DNA from: Mermis nigrescens
Lineage: Eukaryota > Nematoda > Enoplea > Mermithida > Mermithidae
NCBI GenBank assembly: GCA_036768485.1
Contig: JAVLUZ010000696.1
Span: 620,001-684,000, forward strand
DNA length: 64,000 nt
Direction: 5' to 3'
Shown here: positions 33,000-44,649 of the stretch, one piece after another
How the letters are laid out: every line of letters starts with the position of its first letter
Numbering within the stretch: the first letter of the stretch is position 1
The notes under the pieces: generated by a model
Databases searched by the model: none
What the model was told of the DNA's origin: nothing
The model's input: only the letters and a program-made list of their open reading frames with translations
Position numbers and translations under genes: made by a program

Positions 33000-34390
33000 C
33001 CAAATTGAAGGTGAGTTTTTGGACAAATGGTTGAGTCAGAAGAACAAACAAGGGCTGAATCTGCTCTCAATCATTTTTCCAAAAATAAAACGGACTAAAC
33101 ATTTAACACATATGGTGTTGAGTATCAAATTCACTTTGAGAATTTCCAAGACCTTAAAAATTTGACTGAATGGTAACCCACTATTCTTAATCATATTATA
33201 GAGTTTCTTTCATCAAAATATGAATCTTTGACTTTTATTGTTCTTCAATTATCTAATCCAGATCTTGACAAACCTGTATTGGTACACTATAGAAACTGCA
33301 TAAATATTAATGGCAAAAATAATTCCGAATCTAGATCAAACGGATTTTGCAGTCAAATCGAGGGGTTAAAATCAATTCATCAGATTTGATATTAAAAATT
33401 GTTGCAGTAACACCAGAGTCAGGCAGTAAACATTATTGTAATACTATTATTCACAAAAAATTTTAAGTCGTGGACCACATGGTTAATGCTTTATACAGAT
33501 TTGTAACACCAATAATTTATGTGTAGCTCTAGCTCAAGCCCTTGTAGTGACCAGCATATCTAGACGTAAGGGGGTTTGGAGGGGGTATGCACCCTCCAAA
33601 ACCAAAATATCCCTCCACTGAAAACCAAAATAACCCCCACCCCAAAATTTAATTTTTGAGAATTCTTTTTGTAATTTTTCACAATTTTTCTATGCCAATG
33701 GATAGTGCTCAATGAGAACCCCCACCCCGAAATTTAATTTTTGCGAATACTTTTTATTATTTTTCACAATTTTTCTATGCCAATGGATAGTGCTTGATGA
33801 GAAATGTTAAAAAATGGTGTTTCTTGTCATGCCATTATTTTTAAGACCATTTTTGACCTTTTAGAAAATCTTGCACCCTTCCAGAACTCTGTTGCTACCC
33901 ACCTATGGTGGCCAGAGTGCACTTACACAAGGATGATCCTGCTTTTTGTTCAAATAGTATAAGACAAGGTGATGCAAGGCATCACAAAATGCAAAAATGA
34001 AAGCTCAAGAGCTTATGAAATCAGCAAATCTCGGAAATCATCAAGGATCATGTGGCATATCTGAGCTAATCAAATTACAGAGCAACATGCAAGGATATTG
34101 GATCAAAGTGTTCAAAAAGGTTGATCATAACATTATTTTTTGAGTGTAAAAATTTTTCTTACTACATATTATTTGTGCATCATAAAAACTTTTTGTTATA
34201 TGTGTATTTAGGTTCAACAAAATATTACAAGGTCCTGCATTTATATTTACACAATGAGCATGATAACTTTGTTACTAAAATTGCTGCATTTTTGCATTTA
34301 CTTACTTTTGTGAGTTTTGCACTGTGTTGCACAGTAATTCGAGAAGAAAATTTTTGTATTCATCATCGCAAAGTTCATAATCAAAAATGA
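33000..34390 (+). pseudogene. N-terminal part of a second Polinton-type DNA polymerase B ORF
   Basis: A degenerate plus-strand region: 'YQIHFENFQDLKNLTEW', 'LQLSNPDLDKPVLVHYRN', 'VAVTPESGSKHYCNTII' and 'ICNTNNLCVALAQALV' (about 33495-33545), the Cys-containing block seen in the N-terminal region of large invertebrate Polinton-type polymerases. After a MITE (33555-33907) it resumes with 'DPAFCSNSIRQGDARHHKM' and 'GNHQGSCGISELIKLQSNMQ', then 'FVHHKNFLLYVYLGSTKYY' and a Cys/His stretch to 34390. No exonuclease or polymerase motifs follow. It looks like a different lineage from the PolB at 4-8 kb. The family call is from pattern recall. Confidence 0.5.
33555..33907. mobile_element. hAT-like MITE family A (copy 8, internal duplication)
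   Basis: Target duplication gtgaccag / gtggccag (7 of 8). An internal segment of about 90 bp (with 'atgccaatggatagtgct') is present twice, explaining its larger size. Confidence 0.9.
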
Positions 34391-34394
34391 GCAA

Positions 34395-36250
34395 AAGGAA
34401 TAATGGAATCATCTATATGCATGTGTAATGATTGACAGTTTCCAAGAGAAAAAGTGTGAAACTTGTTATATACTGTAGTTACTTGTTATTGTATTAATAC
34501 TGTAACGTATATGTGCAATATAATTTGTCTAGTTTAGTAATAGTCACATGTTGTTTTTACAACTATGTGTAATTCATTCATCCTCAATTAAGGCTGATTC
34601 ATCTCCATTGAATTTTGACATAACTTTGCCCTCTATATTTTGGAAGCAATCTGGGAAATTCTGCAGATCCCAGGTTGTTCCCCCATTATTTGTTTAGTTT
34701 ATGGAGGAATATTCAACAACCAAATATATATGGCCTGCATCTACCATGAAAATCTTACACCATTAATACTTGCCTACGACTTGATCTACATGATCTATAA
34801 AGCCTATCATTCATATTGGCTATAAGATTGCTAATATTAATCTTAATCAAACCTCTTGTTAGTACAATTGATGGCCGCAGTGACTGAACCATGACAACAG
34901 CTTCTTCTCAGAAAAAAGTTTTCTGTATATTGTATATAATCAAATTTATGACTTAGTCAGCTTTGGAATGAGAAAATTAGCACTTGCTGATTATATAAAC
35001 AGAAGTTAGCTCTTTGACAATTTGTTTTTCAATCATACAATTTTCTAGATACTGTGGCTTCCACTTTGGTGCTAATTCAGACATTTTTACTTCAATTTTG
35101 ATTCTTCATGAATTATAGACTTCATTATTAGGTATATTTTAAAATATGCATTTGCATGCATGTCCAATCAGTAAACTTTATTCATATATATATACATATC
35201 TACTGTATGCTTTTACTTTTTGGCACAATTTGCAATGAGGCCAAAGTTTAGGTGCACTTGTTAATTACTTTTGTTTATATGGTTTATTTTGGGTTGCAGT
35301 ATCAAGAAGCTTACAAGCAATTCCAATTAATTGCTATCTACCTACTTCTACCTGTTTCTCATGAAAAGTGAGTCAAGCAAAGCAAATATAGATTTTCTAA
35401 ATTTTTAATGATAAGATCCAATGACATATCTGATTAAACTTTTAATTAGGATATATTCAATCATCTGGAAAAAAAACAGTTGATTCTGTTGATTAGTTTT
35501 TTCATTTTAAGACGGATCTTCTGCATATTTGATTCAATTTTCCTTGATTATTTTGTGAAAAGTTAGTGAAGAACTATGATGAAACCCTTTGGAGCAAAAA
35601 TTTTGAGAAAAATCATATGCATATGTGGGCTGCTTGGGTGTAAGTAAATTTCCGGAGCATGATTGATTGGAATCATATAAACCAGGGCCCCTTAGGGTTT
35701 TCTGTGATAAGAATGAGATATCTCAATACATATATTTGTTTTAATTTTTTGTTCTGCAATTGAAAAACTGCTGCATATTTGGTTGTTTATTTAGAACTGG
35801 GCTGCTTTTTGACTGAAACCAATACTGACAATGCAACAATTGGGCTATGTTGTAGTTTGCTTGTGAATTTGTGTGCTTGGATACTTGGGAGAATGTGTGA
35901 GCGTGTGTGTGTGTGTGCCTGCATGTATGTGTGTGTAGCACCCAAGGGCCCAAAAATTTAGGCGCTATCTCATTAAGAAAATCAGATAGATAGAACTGTC
36001 AAATATAAAATATACTGGTTGGTGCCCAAAATTTAATTCATTCATTTTTTTATTTGCTTGCTGCTGAAAAAGTGCATTCTATCAAACACTAATATGCAAT
36101 GCATCCGAGACTATTTCAAAGGACCTACTCATAATATTAAGGCAATTACAAGTACAGTGACCTGACTGAGATATTTGGTCAACGGCTATCAAAAGCCTTC
36201 AGACCTTTGTAATTGGCTTACAGCTAATTATCAGCTGCATGAGACAAGAT
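34395..36250. other. AT-rich gap, one microsatellite
   Basis: No gene recognised. A (tg)n-type microsatellite occurs at about 35898-35938. Confidence 0.5.
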
Positions 36251-36329
36251 TAAAAAGTGACTGGGCCACCCAATTGATTGGAGACATGTGTTGCAATATA
36301 CTACCATCCATTGGACCCCCCAGCAATAT

Positions 36330-36630
36330 TGTCAATTAATTGTCTGGCCAACAAGCCCCCCAGTCATTACTTTGACCAGTTCATCTGGAACTTGGCATCC
36401 AAGGCGGAAATTTCTGCCTGTGTAGCTGCCACCTGCCTCTACCATCTTCTGGATGCTAGGGCTGGTATACTCCTGCCCATGAGGAATGTGAATTCGATAT
36501 ATACCTTCACATTCCTCTGGTTGCAGGCCACCAATACTAGCCAGCAACTGGACAATTGCTCAATGACAACATCAACATTGCCAGCAGGCTGCACAGCAGG
36601 CAATACATCCTGTCTACGTTTTGGCATCTT
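36330..36630 (-). pseudogene. Unrecognised coding remnant
   Basis: A GC-richer island. The minus strand reads 'MPKRRQDVLPAVQPAGNVDV' (from about 36627). One frame change later it reads 'LASIGGLQPEECEGIYRIHI', 'KMVEAGGSYTGRNFRLG' and 'VPDELVKVMTGGLVGQ' to a stop at about 36332. Composition and continuity suggest real coding ancestry, perhaps the first ORF of an element. The overlapping plus-strand frame (36278-36958) has no recognisable features and is probably antisense noise. Confidence 0.35.
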
Positions 36631-36819
36631 GAAGATAAATACATCATTATGTTGGTGGGATATGAATACTTATATAATCAATCATAATCTTTTCTTCAGG
36701 AATAAAATTTTCAAAACTTCAAAGTTTTTATATTTTGCTCATTTATCAAGTGGTATGGCTCTTCAACCCATTTGTTTTTCATTATATGCCTATGCATATA
36801 CATCATACCATGCAAATAA

Positions 36820-37378
36820 CCCTCACATTCCCCTGTGTTTTTTGAAGTCGAAGGTTCCAGTGCTAGGACGCCGTCCTAGCCTGGTTAAAATGTACTTAGT
36901 CTCACTCAAAATAGCAAATATTAGTATCATTTTGTGCAGTTTTTTATGCTCTTTCTGAATATGTTTGTCATTTTTTGCTTTAGTAACTTTGTAAGAAGTT
37001 ATAACTAAAAAACCGCTACTATATCCAAGCATAGGCATGAGGTGGACATGCATAAAATAAACACAAACAGTATATTTTAGTTAGACTAAAATATCATTTT
37101 AGGACTGTGGTAGCTGATTAAAAAGCAGAAGCCCACTAATCTTGTTCTAATCATTGGCCAAAACAATTTTTGTAATTGAAGTTTTTACGTGATATTCATG
37201 AAAATATGCTAATTTTTTAGGATGTATTATTTTATTTACTAGCTTGAATATTCCAAATGACGTAACTAGGTCTAAAATGAGGCTATACAAGGTTTTGTAG
37301 TCATACAAAACATACAATGAAATAAATTACAAAAAAGTGATTGGCTAGGACGCGTCCTAGTTCATGGGAACGCAAGGG
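36820..37378. mobile_element. piggyBac-like MITE (copy 1)
   Basis: CCCTCACATTCCCC ... GGGAACGCAAGGG, flanked by ataa on both sides (a decayed TTAA). Subterminal palindromes ctaggacgccgtcctag and ctaggacgcgtcctag. Related in inverse to 62959-63527. Confidence 0.8.
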
Positions 37379-37389
37379 ATAATGATATT

Positions 37390-37720
37390 ATTTCTTTCTT
37401 TGGACTCTGTTATTAGCAGCAATGTTATTTCATTGATTCTTTTTAATTTTTCAGTTAAAATATTCTGATTTTTGAATAATTCATTGTATTTATTATTTAA
37501 AGCCTTGTAATTGATGGATAACGACTTTTTGGGTTTAATTGAAAATGTTTAGAATATTTATTTTAATTCAAACATTGCTTATTTAATAAATTCTAAAAAT
37601 CATTTATTCTCTCAAGTAAATCAGCTGGAAATTTGATATACTTCATAAGATAAATAAATTTGAATGATCCTAATTATAAACAATATTACTTGTGGAAATG
37701 CGCTAAAAAAAATCAAGAGA
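37390..37720. other. AT-rich gap
   Basis: Nothing recognised between the piggyBac-like MITE and the next hAT-like MITE. Confidence 0.5.
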
Positions 37721-37724
37721 GAAG

Positions 37725-37986
37725 CACTACGTGGGCAGCAAGAAAATTCTGGGGGTGCAAGATTTTTGAAAGGTCAAAAAATGGTCTTAAAAATGGTGGT
37801 ATGGCGATAAAAACACTATTTTTTGACGTTTCTCTTTCAAGCACTATCCATTGGCATCAAAAAAATTGCGGAAAAAACGAAGTGTAATTTTTTTCAAAAA
37901 TCGAATTCTGGGGGGTTATTTTGATTTCTGGGGGGTATTTTTGGTTTCTGGGAAGGTAAATACCCCAACCCCCACGCCCAGGTGTG
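37725..37986. mobile_element. hAT-like MITE family A (copy 9)
   Basis: cactacgtgggcagcaag ... acgcccaggtgtg. Flanking 8-mers gagagaag / agcagaag match only in part. Confidence 0.85.
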
Positions 37987-38253
37987 AGCAGAAGCTGAAA
38001 AATTTTATTAGTGCTCTCAGCAATTGACAACACCAGCAATTGAACTATATGCAAACCATGACTGCAGTTAATGTACCCCTGTGGGAACTGGGAAATCTGT
38101 TGGGGACTATTATTATGGAAGGTCTGATGAAAATTATGACCAATGGACTAGCCGTTTTGTGAGGGTAGCCCTGGCCAAACAGTAAATCACACTAACAAAT
38201 GTTTGGCTCTCACTGACCTATCTTAGAGATTTTGCAGTAGTGGTGTATAAATC

Positions 38254-39548
38254 CCACATCATTTTCACACAATTTGAGAATTTGAGTACACTTATGTGCG
38301 TAACTTTTCATCCACTGGTATTTGTTAATGAAATAAATACAATCAATGATAAGAATTCATTCAGCTTGCTCAAAAATTAGTCCATGCTTCATGTTATAAC
38401 CAGCCTACAGTGTGACAGTCGGCCAAAGCTGATGAACCTGCTCACCATCAAATATCTCATTTTCAGTGAAGTGAGGTTTTTTGAGATGAACTCAAGAACC
38501 ACTGAATGGATTTTAATGAAATCAAAGTTTTAGACAGAGAATCAAGAATGAAACTATCTTGCTGATAAAAAGTATAGCTTCAGCTTATGTCTGCAAAATG
38601 TCAGGCTCAAAAAGGGCTCATACTATGATTGATCACTATATTATACAGGTTGAGTTTCATATTTTGGAAAATAGCAAAATAGTTAGGGTATTTTTGCACT
38701 CTTAAATTTTACCCCTGCTTTTGTTTTTTGTGTTTTCTGAATAGTTTGTCCTGCAATTTCAATTTAATTTTTTTGCAATATAGCTGTCCCCATGGAAGTA
38801 TGCATTTTACTCAACGCCATTTTCCATATTTTTAAATAAAATTTTAGAAAGCCCAAAAGAAAAGAGCTTGTTTGAATTACATTGTATTTGTTTGATTTAT
38901 TGATGAATCCCAAGTTTTTTCAATATGGCCGCCAGGAAGGCTGTCATACTGTAGCTTCTTGATGTTTTCAGCTATTATTCTGTGAGTTTCTGACATTTTG
39001 ATTTTTTCTTCAGCACATGGCTAGAAATGTTAATGTTCTTCCTAATGAGCTATGTTTCATGTTCTGAATCCTGCTTTGTCCAGGAGAGTTCCAAAAAACT
39101 TAAACATTATCCATTGTATATTGAAATCACGTGCTCCATCTCCAATGCTAAACAAGCACTTAAGCTAATTTATGATGACCTGGTAGACCATGTTGTTTTT
39201 CAAAATGCAATGAATAATTTTGAGGTTTTTGAACTTTCATAAACGAAGTAGGGCATTAGGAAAGGACAATAAATTTTCTAGCTATTTACTGAAAATTCTT
39301 GAAATGTGTCAGAAACTCACAGAATAATAGCGTGAAAACATTGAAAGCTATGAGCATGACAGCCTTTCTGGTGGCCATGTTGAAAAACTGGAATTCTCTA
39401 GTAAATCAAACAAATAGGATATTATTCGAACAACCTTTTTTGGGCTTCCTAAAATGTGCTTGAACATTTAAAAAATATAAAAAATAGTGTAAAATGCATA
39501 CCTTATGGGGGCAGCCATATTGGAAAAAAATTAAATTGAAATTGCAGG
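38254..39548. repeat. Foldback element (copy 1)
   Basis: Left unit 38254-39130 is followed, after a roughly 75-bp centre, by an inverted partial copy (39205-39548) of its last 400 bp. Shared blocks include 'tgtcatactgtagctt' and 'attttttgcaatat'. The left unit matches 51030-51905 along its whole length. Confidence 0.75.
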
Positions 39549-39609
39549 ACATATCTGCTGCAGCTACGACAAGGCTAAAACAAGTGTAACAAGCAAAAAG
39601 AAGTCAAAA

Positions 39610-41000
39610 ATGCCTACAGGCGCAGATATTGTCAATGCTACGATTAAAAATGCTTTACAAGCTGTTATTAATCCTTTGACACAAAAAATTAATGCACTTG
39701 ATTGAAAGATGGAAAATCTGGATGACTTCCCCAAGGACCAATCTAGAAGGCCTCATCTCAGTGCTAACCCGTTTTCATTAATACACCCTCCAACACAATT
39801 TTCTGGAGCTTTTGGCAAATTTTTTACAGAATGGGTCGGAAAATTAGGAAATTTCTCAATTTTGCATGGTGTAACTGCACAAGATGATGCATTTGAAGTA
39901 GCTTTCCTGGAATCTTAATTTAGCTGGAGATGCCCAAGCCTCCTACAAGCAAATCAGGCAGCAGGGGAACCCCCACAAACTATGCAGAAGTCATAAATGT
40001 TTTTAAAAACGTTATTTCCAGATGGATGCAATTCAGATGTACACGTCATGCAAATAATCTTTTTGACATAAAGCAAAAAGCTTCTGAAACTGTTTTAGAG
40101 TATTTACAAAATTTTTGCTGCTTATCCAGATTTTGATAATTTCTGCATGTGAGAAAATCATAAAACCAATTTTTCTATGAGGTCTTATCTTCCGTTATTA
40201 GGGAAGGCCTAAAATATTGCAATTTTCCTACCTTAGCTGACACACTCAAAGCAGCACAGTACACAGAATCGCAGATTTTACATGATAATTTTTCTGGCAC
40301 TATTAATACTATATTGCCTATTCTTTCTAATTCAGGTATCATGGACAATCATTTAGCTCAACTATAGAGCAAACTCAACAATTTTATCCGGCTCCAGACT
40401 CCACAGCCAATGGCCAGAAATTACTCGCGTTTTTATATGTATTGTTGGAAAACAAATTGTACCACTTGAATTTTGAGCAGTGTCGCAGATTACAAGATTG
40501 CACTGGAAGCTCTTGGAGCTGGCGCCATATTGGCCGCCAAACTGGATGAGGCCAGGGTATGAATCCTTTCAATCAATATAGATGTCATACTAATTACCTG
40601 CGTTGATGCAGAAAATAATTTCTCAAGTAATTTTGGTCAAAATTCGCAGAATTTACGGTCAAACCGTAATTGTAATCAGAGCCAAATCAGAGATTTTCAA
40701 CTATTGCTAATTCTGCAAAACAGTCACACAAATAATAATATACAAAGCGATTCTAATGACTATGAAACTGCATATGACTGTGATGATAATAATATTGCTA
40801 GTGCTAATGAAATTCATGAGAAGCATAACCTTATGTATGAAGCATGGCATAATAACAAAGTTTCTGATTTAGACAATGATGACAAGAATTTACATTCTGA
40901 AATAGAGCGTATAACAACATGCCATTGTAAAATATTTTTAGAGCAGCATTGCGGCTGATTGCATTCAAAAAAGCGGAAAATCCGGGCTAACTTGGGCCAA
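39610..41000 (+). pseudogene. Ty3/Gypsy-like gag (copy 2)
   Basis: ATG 39610 opens 'MPTGADIVNATIKNALQAV', then a stop. The next frame (39709-39918) has 'PPTQFSGAFGKFFTEWVGKL' and 'DAFEVAFLES', a capsid-like start. Later pieces include 'DIKQKASETVLEYLQNFC' (about 40070) and 'EGLKYCNFPTLADTLKAAQY' (about 40200-40260). An Asn-rich tail with 'NFGQNSQNLRSNRNCNQSQ' (about 40630) follows, comparable to the tail of the gag at 0-1.6 kb. Broken in at least five places. Confidence 0.6.
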
Positions 41001-41475
41001 CCAAATGTGGCTCAAGACATGCCGCAGGTGGTCACAGAGGCACCACCTGTCATCACCCAGGAAAATCCTGCCGGCAAAGAAAGTGGACCAGGATATAGCA
41101 GTCATATGGCAGACACCCGCAACAACATGATTGAACAAGCATTGGAGGCCGCTGAAATCCAGCCGAAATGTGGCAGAGAAAGCTCTGCTTGATTTTGATC
41201 TCGACATCCATTGTGTTGAAAAGCTGCGCGCACATTTGATATGGCCACTCAGAAGAAAGCTCCTGAGAGCAACTGCACGCATGAAGGAAGACCTTCATGG
41301 AAAAAGTTTGTTAAACACACCCTTTATATCGTTCCTCTTTTCTTAGCTTAGCACGGTGTTAATTTCTGTACCTTTTTAGGACTAGGATAAAAGCAAAGAG
41401 AGAGCAAATGGAGAGCAGATTTGAGGATTTCATATGTTATGTTTTCACTTGACTATGTTTGCTCCATTATGGCTG
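41000..41475 (+). other. Linker between gag and glycoprotein gene
   Basis: GC-richer coding-like DNA with 'EALLDFDLDIHCVEKLRA' and 'LIWPLRRKLLRATARMKEDL' (about 41175-41290), function unknown. It may be the end of gag or a short separate ORF. Confidence 0.4.
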
Positions 41476-43214
41476 ATGAAATATTTTCATTTGTCTATAC
41501 TAATTGTATGCATGTTTAACGCAGTGCAAGCACAGTATCAGATCTGTGGGGCAGAAAAAGTGGGCATGCTATGGAAATTCCGCATAAATTTCTTGTGAAC
41601 CTCCAGGAAAAATTGGAGAAGTACCAAAAAAAAATCAAGGTTACAGTTTTTGTACCACAAAGTGAACTACAGTGTTAATGCAACCCATTGTATGCTAGGT
41701 ACAAGGACAATCTGCACAAATACAGGCTTCTTTGTATCTAAAGGCATTGTAGCCAATTATGTCACAAAAGAAAAAGTGTCACAAAATTTGTGCAAAAATG
41801 TGATTTTGACAAGAACCTGGCATACTTTAAAGCTTTGTAAATAGGTTTTGATCAACAAATAATATGCTCCATGTTAATTTTAAATGGCACTGTAGTTACT
41901 ATTGCCAATCAGTCACAAATTTTCTGATTGAGAGCGCAACCGTTGCCTCATGGGATGGGAATTCCCTCATAGCAACTTAGGTGATGTAGGCTTGGAAGCC
42001 TACAAATGGTTCGTACGTTACCTCAGATGGAATAATCCTGTGGAAGAAAACGCTTTTGCAAAGCACTGTCAAGTTGTAGCTAAAGGAAGTATGAAGCAAC
42101 AATTAGTGGTATGTGCTTTATTATTGATGCATTACAGAAGCGATCAGAATTAAAAATTCATTTAAACAGTGTCACCAGAATTAAATGCGCTCTGAATACC
42201 TATCAAGGACCAATAATTCTGATTCATAATTATTCTTACCCTCATTTAATGAGACAAAAATGAATAAAATTATTCTAAAACACGATCACAGATGCAAAAA
42301 TCAATTTTCTCGAACTGAAAATTTTCCAAAGTGAAAAAGAAAACTTCAGCTTTATGTGGCTAGAACTTTGTCATCATAGGCAAAGATAATTAGATCTTAT
42401 CTGGCAAATACTCAAATTTGACGTAATGAGCACTAGAGCTTTACTTTAGCATAATGACTTGATGTAATTTTCCGGTGATGCTCTTACAGTATGGTCGTGT
42501 AAACAGAATTCATGCTACAAAAATATATTAGGATTATGTAGTAAAGAACACGTGCTGCAAATATTTACCGGTGCAAGTTAAAAACAACTTGATGTTTGCA
42601 ACACCAGGTAGTAATGATCTTACTAGTTTTAGTCGTATGATAGACTGTAATCATAAATCAGTCAGTATTTTTAAACACAATAATATGTGGACAACAAATG
42701 CAGGACAAGCACATGCGAGCAAATTGCCACTAGAATCGATCTGAAAAGGTCATTACAACGTTTTCAATTCAATAGTTCATCTATTTATCATGATAGGCTA
42801 TTGTCACAAGCCTATAAATTTCCAACTTTTCAAACATTTTGTGTGCAAAAGTGCACAGCTATAACAAATTTTGAAGAATTTGGTAAATTACATGGCTAGT
42901 ATGTGCTTTACAGCCAGATTTAATTTATTAGACACTCACTGGCACTGGACAGAGAGTAGGAAACACGTTCAAGGTAGCAGGAGAAGCATTAGAACATATA
43001 TTTGATGGTGTGGAATCTAAATAGCGAACTAAACACTTTATTGAAAGGACAGCTTCAATTGATATTAAACGCTATAATTTTCCTTGTCTTAATTGCAGGC
43101 ATAGGTTACATTGCATATTTTATATTGCTCAGATATAAAGAACAACAGAGACAAATGATGGTAGTTAGAAATAACTGCTACAATCTTGGAAGGGCTTTAC
43201 TCTTGCTTATGTGA
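41476..43214 (+). pseudogene. Membrane glycoprotein (env-like) between gag and protease, copy 2
   Basis: ATG 41476 starts a good signal peptide ('MKYFHLSILIVCMFNAVQA') followed by 'QYQICGAEKVGML'. The ectodomain continues in shifted frames: 'KIKVTVFVPQ', 'ICTNTGFFVSKGIV' (about 41710), 'ILTRTWHTL', then 'VKNTCCKYLPVQVKNNLMFA' (about 42540) and 'DCNHKSVSIFKHNNMW'. A segment 'LTGTGQRVGNTFKVAGEALE' (about 42940) precedes a transmembrane helix 'ILNAIIFLVLIAGIGYIAYF' (about 43060-43120) and a basic tail. Each block has a counterpart in the same order in the minus-strand copy (19.65-21.9 kb), so the gene is real. About 580 codons; many breaks. No fusion-peptide or furin motif was identified, and the viral source is unknown. 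Confidence 0.6.
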
Positions 43215-43329
43215 AGAAAAAGGCCAAACCTAAACAAAAAAAGAATAATAAAAAAAGCAAAACAACGCATGGTTCTCTAATAAGCAACAAAAAGGCACAA
43301 GGAAGGCCAAAACAACCAAAAAACAGTTT

Positions 43330-43720
43330 CCTATGACCCAGAAAGATGAAATTATTGAAATAAACGCCTTAGGAGCATGTGATAATGCATATAATGTCTC
43401 AAAATGCACGCACAGAAGACCGTATTTACCAGTTTTAATTAATGATCAGATATAAACAACTGCATTAATTGATACAGGTGCAGTATATTCATTATTGAGT
43501 TCAAAAAGTTGTGCATTAACTCAAAGACTTGAAACTGCAATTAACATTTGCTAAACCAGTTCCTGCGAATGGTGAATCAATTGATCTTCTTGGTGAATCT
43601 TGTTCATTGCAACCTATGATGTAAGAGAAACAATTCTGATTTTAATTCAGAATGGTGGTAATAATCAGTTTTTACTTGAATCAAACTTCCTTTCTCGTTT
43701 TAAAAACTATTATTTGTAAA
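43330..43720 (+). pseudogene. Retroviral-type aspartic protease (plus-strand element)
   Basis: The active-site block 'TTALIDTGAVYSLLSS' (about 43466-43505) has the DTG triad. It is preceded by 'KCTHRRPYLPVLINDQ' and followed by 'GNNQFLLESNFLSRFKNYY'-like sequence (about 43650-43710) after frame changes. It lies about 0.1 kb downstream of the glycoprotein tail, exactly as in the minus-strand element. Confidence 0.6.
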
Positions 43721-44640
43721 AAGCAAATTGTTCAATTTAAAGAACAGATCATACCTTGTACAGGTTTACTTTAAAACTCGCCAGTAAAAAAGAGCATATT
43801 AACCTTGCATGGAACTGCAAACTGAAGCCAAAAACGCTTACATTGCTTAAAATTCAAGTGCCATCACAATACAGAGCAGTAAATTATGGAAATTTGAGTC
43901 AAAACCATGACATGAGCATGCAAATTTATATTCAGCTATATCTGAACATGTTGTTTTCACTGTACAATGAAGCAATAGCTCAAATGAAAGAGGACAAAAT
44001 TATCTAACTATTTTGCTATAAACCAACCTATTTAATTTCAAACTGTCAAAAGTAATGTTTGAAAACCCGGATTTCTACAGTATACCCTAAAAAACGCGTA
44101 GCTACAAATTTAGGCTTTCAAGCGTTGATAACTACGAGTTTTCAAGATAAAATGATGAAACCTAGCAAAATAGTTGCGTTTTGAAAGGTGCTATCCAAAA
44201 AGTATAAATTTTAGTTATAACAGTGTGTTGTTCTTCCTGCAATCTCAAAAAACCTCTAATTAGAGAGGTGGAAATCTTCAATGGTTTTGAGTTTTGTTCT
44301 CTCAGTTTCTGCGTGTAAATTGAGTTCTTTCTTATTATAATATAACAAGTAGGTATCGCCTGATAGGTCATAGAACGCTGAATCTAATAAGCACAAATTT
44401 GTTATAATTTACGCGCTTTGCGCACAATTATGAGCCTATGAACAATAATTTATCAGTTTAAAGTGAAAACAACCTGTGAAGTATTAGACCAGAAATACTG
44501 GTTCAAATTCTGAATTTAAACAGATACACCAGTATCTTATATAGAGGAAAAGATTGGTAGTATAAAAATGCTTTATTGATGATAATATACAAGAACTTAA
44601 TAAATCAAATTCTCAAATTGATACAGTCAGCCCACAAGAT
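43720..44640. other. Decayed spacer between protease and RT
   Basis: A plus frame 43756-44007 may be the rest of the protease/RT linker. From about 44040 to 44640 nothing is recognisable; perhaps it is an inserted sequence. Confidence 0.4.
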
Positions 44641-44649
44641 GATATTATA

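Noticed and set aside
35741..35961. ORFs with Cys/Val or His/Thr runs
   Set aside because: Translation of a (tg)n microsatellite.
36278..36958. Long plus-strand ORF of 226 codons
   Set aside because: It is antisense to a more protein-like minus-strand remnant and runs into a piggyBac-like MITE; no domain or signal supports it.
41053..41298. Minus-strand ORFs with Cys and Trp near 41 kb
   Set aside because: Antisense of the plus-strand gag/glycoprotein linker; no independent evidence.
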